From Bacteroidota bacterium (GTDB lineage Bacteria > Bacteroidota > Ignavibacteria > UBA10030 > UBA6906), in contig DPLS01000278.1 of assembly GCA_003541875.1 (NCBI GenBank), forward strand, positions 5,033 to 11,283: a stretch of DNA of 6,251 nucleotides, written 5' to 3'. Positions 4,512 through 6,251 of the stretch are shown here, piece after piece; the first letter of the stretch is position 1; every line of letters begins with the position of its first letter. Below the pieces are notes generated by a model that was not told where the DNA came from, searched no databases, and worked only from the letters and a program-made list of their open reading frames with translations. The position numbers and the translations under genes are program-made.

Positions 4512-6251
4512 CTACAGAGAATCCCCTCTCAGCTCCCTGATCCTCTTCCTGGCGGTTGTTACCAGAATCGACTGCGGAAAGTCTACCAGCAGTTTTTCGT
4601 ATGCCATGATCGCGCTGGTTTTATCGCTCACCCCGAACTGGTAGATCTCGCCGATGTTGAACTGTGCCTTATCCAGGGTGATACTGCTTTCCTTGAACTG
4701 CGAGAGGAGCCGCTCATACGACTTGATCGCATCCGCATATAGGCGCGCTTGTGTTTGGAGTGCCGCCACCTTCATCAGCGCATCATCGATCAGCAGCGCC
4801 TGAGGATACTTCTCGATGAGATTTAGAAAGAGTGGGATTGCCTCCGTGTTCCGTCGTTGCTCTGCCAGAAAACCGGCGCGGGCAAACTGTGCAAGGGCTG
4901 CTTCACCGGTGGTCTTGTTCTCTTGTAGAAACGAAAGAAGCTGCAGGGCGTCATTTGCATAGTCTGCCTTCAGATTCATTGTAATGCCGCCCAAGCGCTG
5001 GATGGCATCCTGGAATTTCCCACCGAAGTACTCAAGCTCTGCAAGCCGGTAGTTTGCCTCATCGTGCTGATCCGGCGTTGCGTTGATTGCTGCAGCAACA
5101 AACCTGTACTTCGCCGTCGCCCGCGCCGTATCACCTCTTGACGTCAGCACCTCTCCAATCTTCAGTGCCACGTCGTAATGAATGATGTTCTGACCCGGGA
5201 ATTCCCGCTCCACACTCTCAAATGACGCCAGCGCCCCATCGAGATCGAAAAACCTCTCGAATTGTATCGTTCCAATTTGATAGTATGATTTGGCGGAGAA
5301 TTCGCTGTGCGGATACTCGTTGATGATCTCCCTGAAATAGGCAACGGCCCCGACATATTGCGGCTGTGATTCCGTGGCGGGGACTTGACCGGTGGTAACA
5401 ACACCCCGCATGGTATCCGCAAGGGCGCTCATTTCCTTGAGAGTGTTCGCGTATCCATACTTGGCGTACGGAAGCTTCGCCGGAGCAATAGGCACTTTGA
5501 TTGCTTCCAGGTACGCTTTCGCTGCCACATCAAACGCACGCTCTTTGAATGCCCGCTCGGCAAACGCGTAGATCTGCCCCCCCTGGGCGTTGGTCAGATT
5601 GTCAAGTTTCCGATACGCGTCGAACCCGTTCGTATAGTCCTTCCCTTCAAGATACACCCAACCGAGGAGTTCGTAGAGCTTGGAGTCGTTGGACCGTCTG
5701 AGTTCATTCCTTACAGCTTCAATCGCGGCAGAGCGCCCCTCGGCTTTGTTCGAAAAGGTGGCTATTCTTCCCTGCACAAAACCAAGTTGAGTTGGGTTCT
5801 GTCGGAGCCATGAAAGAAACTCCGTGCTCGCGCCGGCATAGTCCATCGATGTAACAAGGAGCTGTGCGAGGTCAAGTGTGAACAGATTTGGATCGTTGCA
5901 GGCAACCCGCGCGCGGCGGTAAAGCTCCGCCGTTTTGTCCAACAACCTGTTCTCTATCATGCTCTGCGCTACAAGACGGTAGACACCGGGGTTGGCTGGC
6001 TCCGCCGCAATTGTCTTCTCCCATTCAGCGTATGCTTCTTCTTCTCTCCCCGCCTTGTAGTATACACTCGCTAACGATGCCCGTGTCGGGAGGTCGCCTG
6101 GAGTTAGTACCAGTCGCCGCTGGATAAGCGCTATGGCATCGTCATAGCGCTTGAGTTGAAGATACATTCTGTGTACCGAGCCGAAGTACACATAGTTTGA
6201 CTGGTCCTTGGCGAGCAGTTCTTCGTACAGTCTCGCTGCCGTCTCAAAGTT
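4512..6251 (-). CDS. TPR-repeat protein, N-terminus beyond the right window edge
   Basis: 579 residues are visible up to a TAG at 4514-4512. The frame is still open at position 6251, so the gene continues upstream. A GTG at 6191 could be taken as a start, but the 20 codons above it (N-F-E-T-A-A-R-L-Y-E-E-L-L-A-K-D...) are already a TPR helix, so it is internal. Nearly the whole visible protein is helical tetratricopeptide repeat with W/L-G-Y-A-P-type periodicity. Clear units lie near visible residues 1-20, 21-54 (Y-D-D-A-I-A-L-I-Q), 55-88 (A-S-V-Y-Y-K-A-G-R-E-E-E-A), 302-355 and 547-577. The C-terminal units (A-V-A-Y-F-R-E-I-I-N-E-Y-P and A-Y-E-K-L-L-V-D-F-P-Q-S) are of the BamD/CpoB kind found in envelope proteins, with a proline after each helix pair. 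TPRs bind proteins, and no enzymatic domain is visible. Whether it is secreted depends on the missing N-terminus. It lies 68 bp upstream of the M16 pair on the same strand and is probably cotranscribed. Confidence 0.9.
   Translation of the reverse strand, partial: NFETAARLYEELLAKDQSNYVYFGSVHRMYLQLKRYDDAIALIQRRLVLTPGDLPTRASLASVYYKAGREEEAYAEWEKTIAAEPANPGVYRLVAQSMIENRLLDKTAELYRRARVACNDPNLFTLDLAQLLVTSMDYAGASTEFLSWLRQNPTQLGFVQGRIATFSNKAEGRSAAIEAVRNELRRSNDSKLYELLGWVYLEGKDYTNGFDAYRKLDNLTNAQGGQIYAFAERAFKERAFDVAAKAYLEAIKVPIAPAKLPYAKYGYANTLKEMSALADTMRGVVTTGQVPATESQPQYVGAVAYFREIINEYPHSEFSAKSYYQIGTIQFERFFDLDGALASFESVEREFPGQNIIHYDVALKIGEVLTSRGDTARATAKYRFVAAAINATPDQHDEANYRLAELEYFGGKFQDAIQRLGGITMNLKADYANDALQLLSFLQENKTTGEAALAQFARAGFLAEQRRNTEAIPLFLNLIEKYPQALLIDDALMKVAALQTQARLYADAIKSYERLLSQFKESSITLDKAQFNIGEIYQFGVSDKTSAIMAYEKLLVDFPQSILVTTARKRIRELRGDSL

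Noticed and set aside
3361..4644. A 427-codon open frame on the plus strand
   Set aside because: It lies entirely antisense to the catalytic M16 gene and the end of the TPR gene, both with clear family motifs. It shows no recognisable domain, is rich in His, Cys and Val as antisense shadows are, and has no ribosome binding site that I could see.
6189..6191. GTG as the start codon of the TPR protein
   Set aside because: The frame stays open through 6251 and the upstream codons encode a typical TPR helix, so the GTG is an internal valine.

Overview
This window reads as chromosome of a member of the Bacteroidota/Chlorobiota/Ignavibacteriota assemblage. That is a judgement from protein style, not a database result. 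The grounds are a secreted paralogous pair of M16 peptidases, a secreted protein of the kind often labelled 'asparagine synthetase B' in those phyla, a long TPR protein, and a promoter-like element of the TTGAC...TAnnTTG type. Base composition looks moderate, near 50% G+C by eye. I see no transposase, phage gene, tRNA, rRNA or CRISPR array.

All genes I accept lie on the minus strand, so transcription runs from high to low coordinates. First is a TPR-repeat protein whose N-terminus lies beyond the right edge (4512-6251). After 68 bp comes a secreted M16 zinc peptidase with an intact HxxEH site (3106-4443). After 61 bp comes a second secreted M16 protein whose zinc site is lost but which keeps the C-terminal Arg/Tyr region (1674-3044). 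Overlapping or nearly abutting this is the secreted 'asparagine synthetase B-like' protein, which has no asparagine synthetase features (371-1687). The spacing, and the lack of any convincing terminator between them, suggest one operon. The likely shared theme is envelope or periplasmic proteolysis and protein handling, with the two M16 proteins forming one active/inactive heterodimer.

The left 370 bp are mostly non-coding. Next to the operon end is a short open frame (243-371) whose residue pattern resembles the last strands of an outer-membrane beta-barrel. Further left is a minus-strand promoter candidate (TTGACA, 17 bp, TAGCTT; 65-93), small inverted repeats, a ribosome binding site, and an ATG at position 35 that opens a new gene leaving the window. 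Three perfect tandem copies of an 8-bp unit lie just inside that gene, at positions 1-24. This is either a slippage-prone (phase-variable) tract or an assembly/adapter artefact, and it is the most notable observation here.
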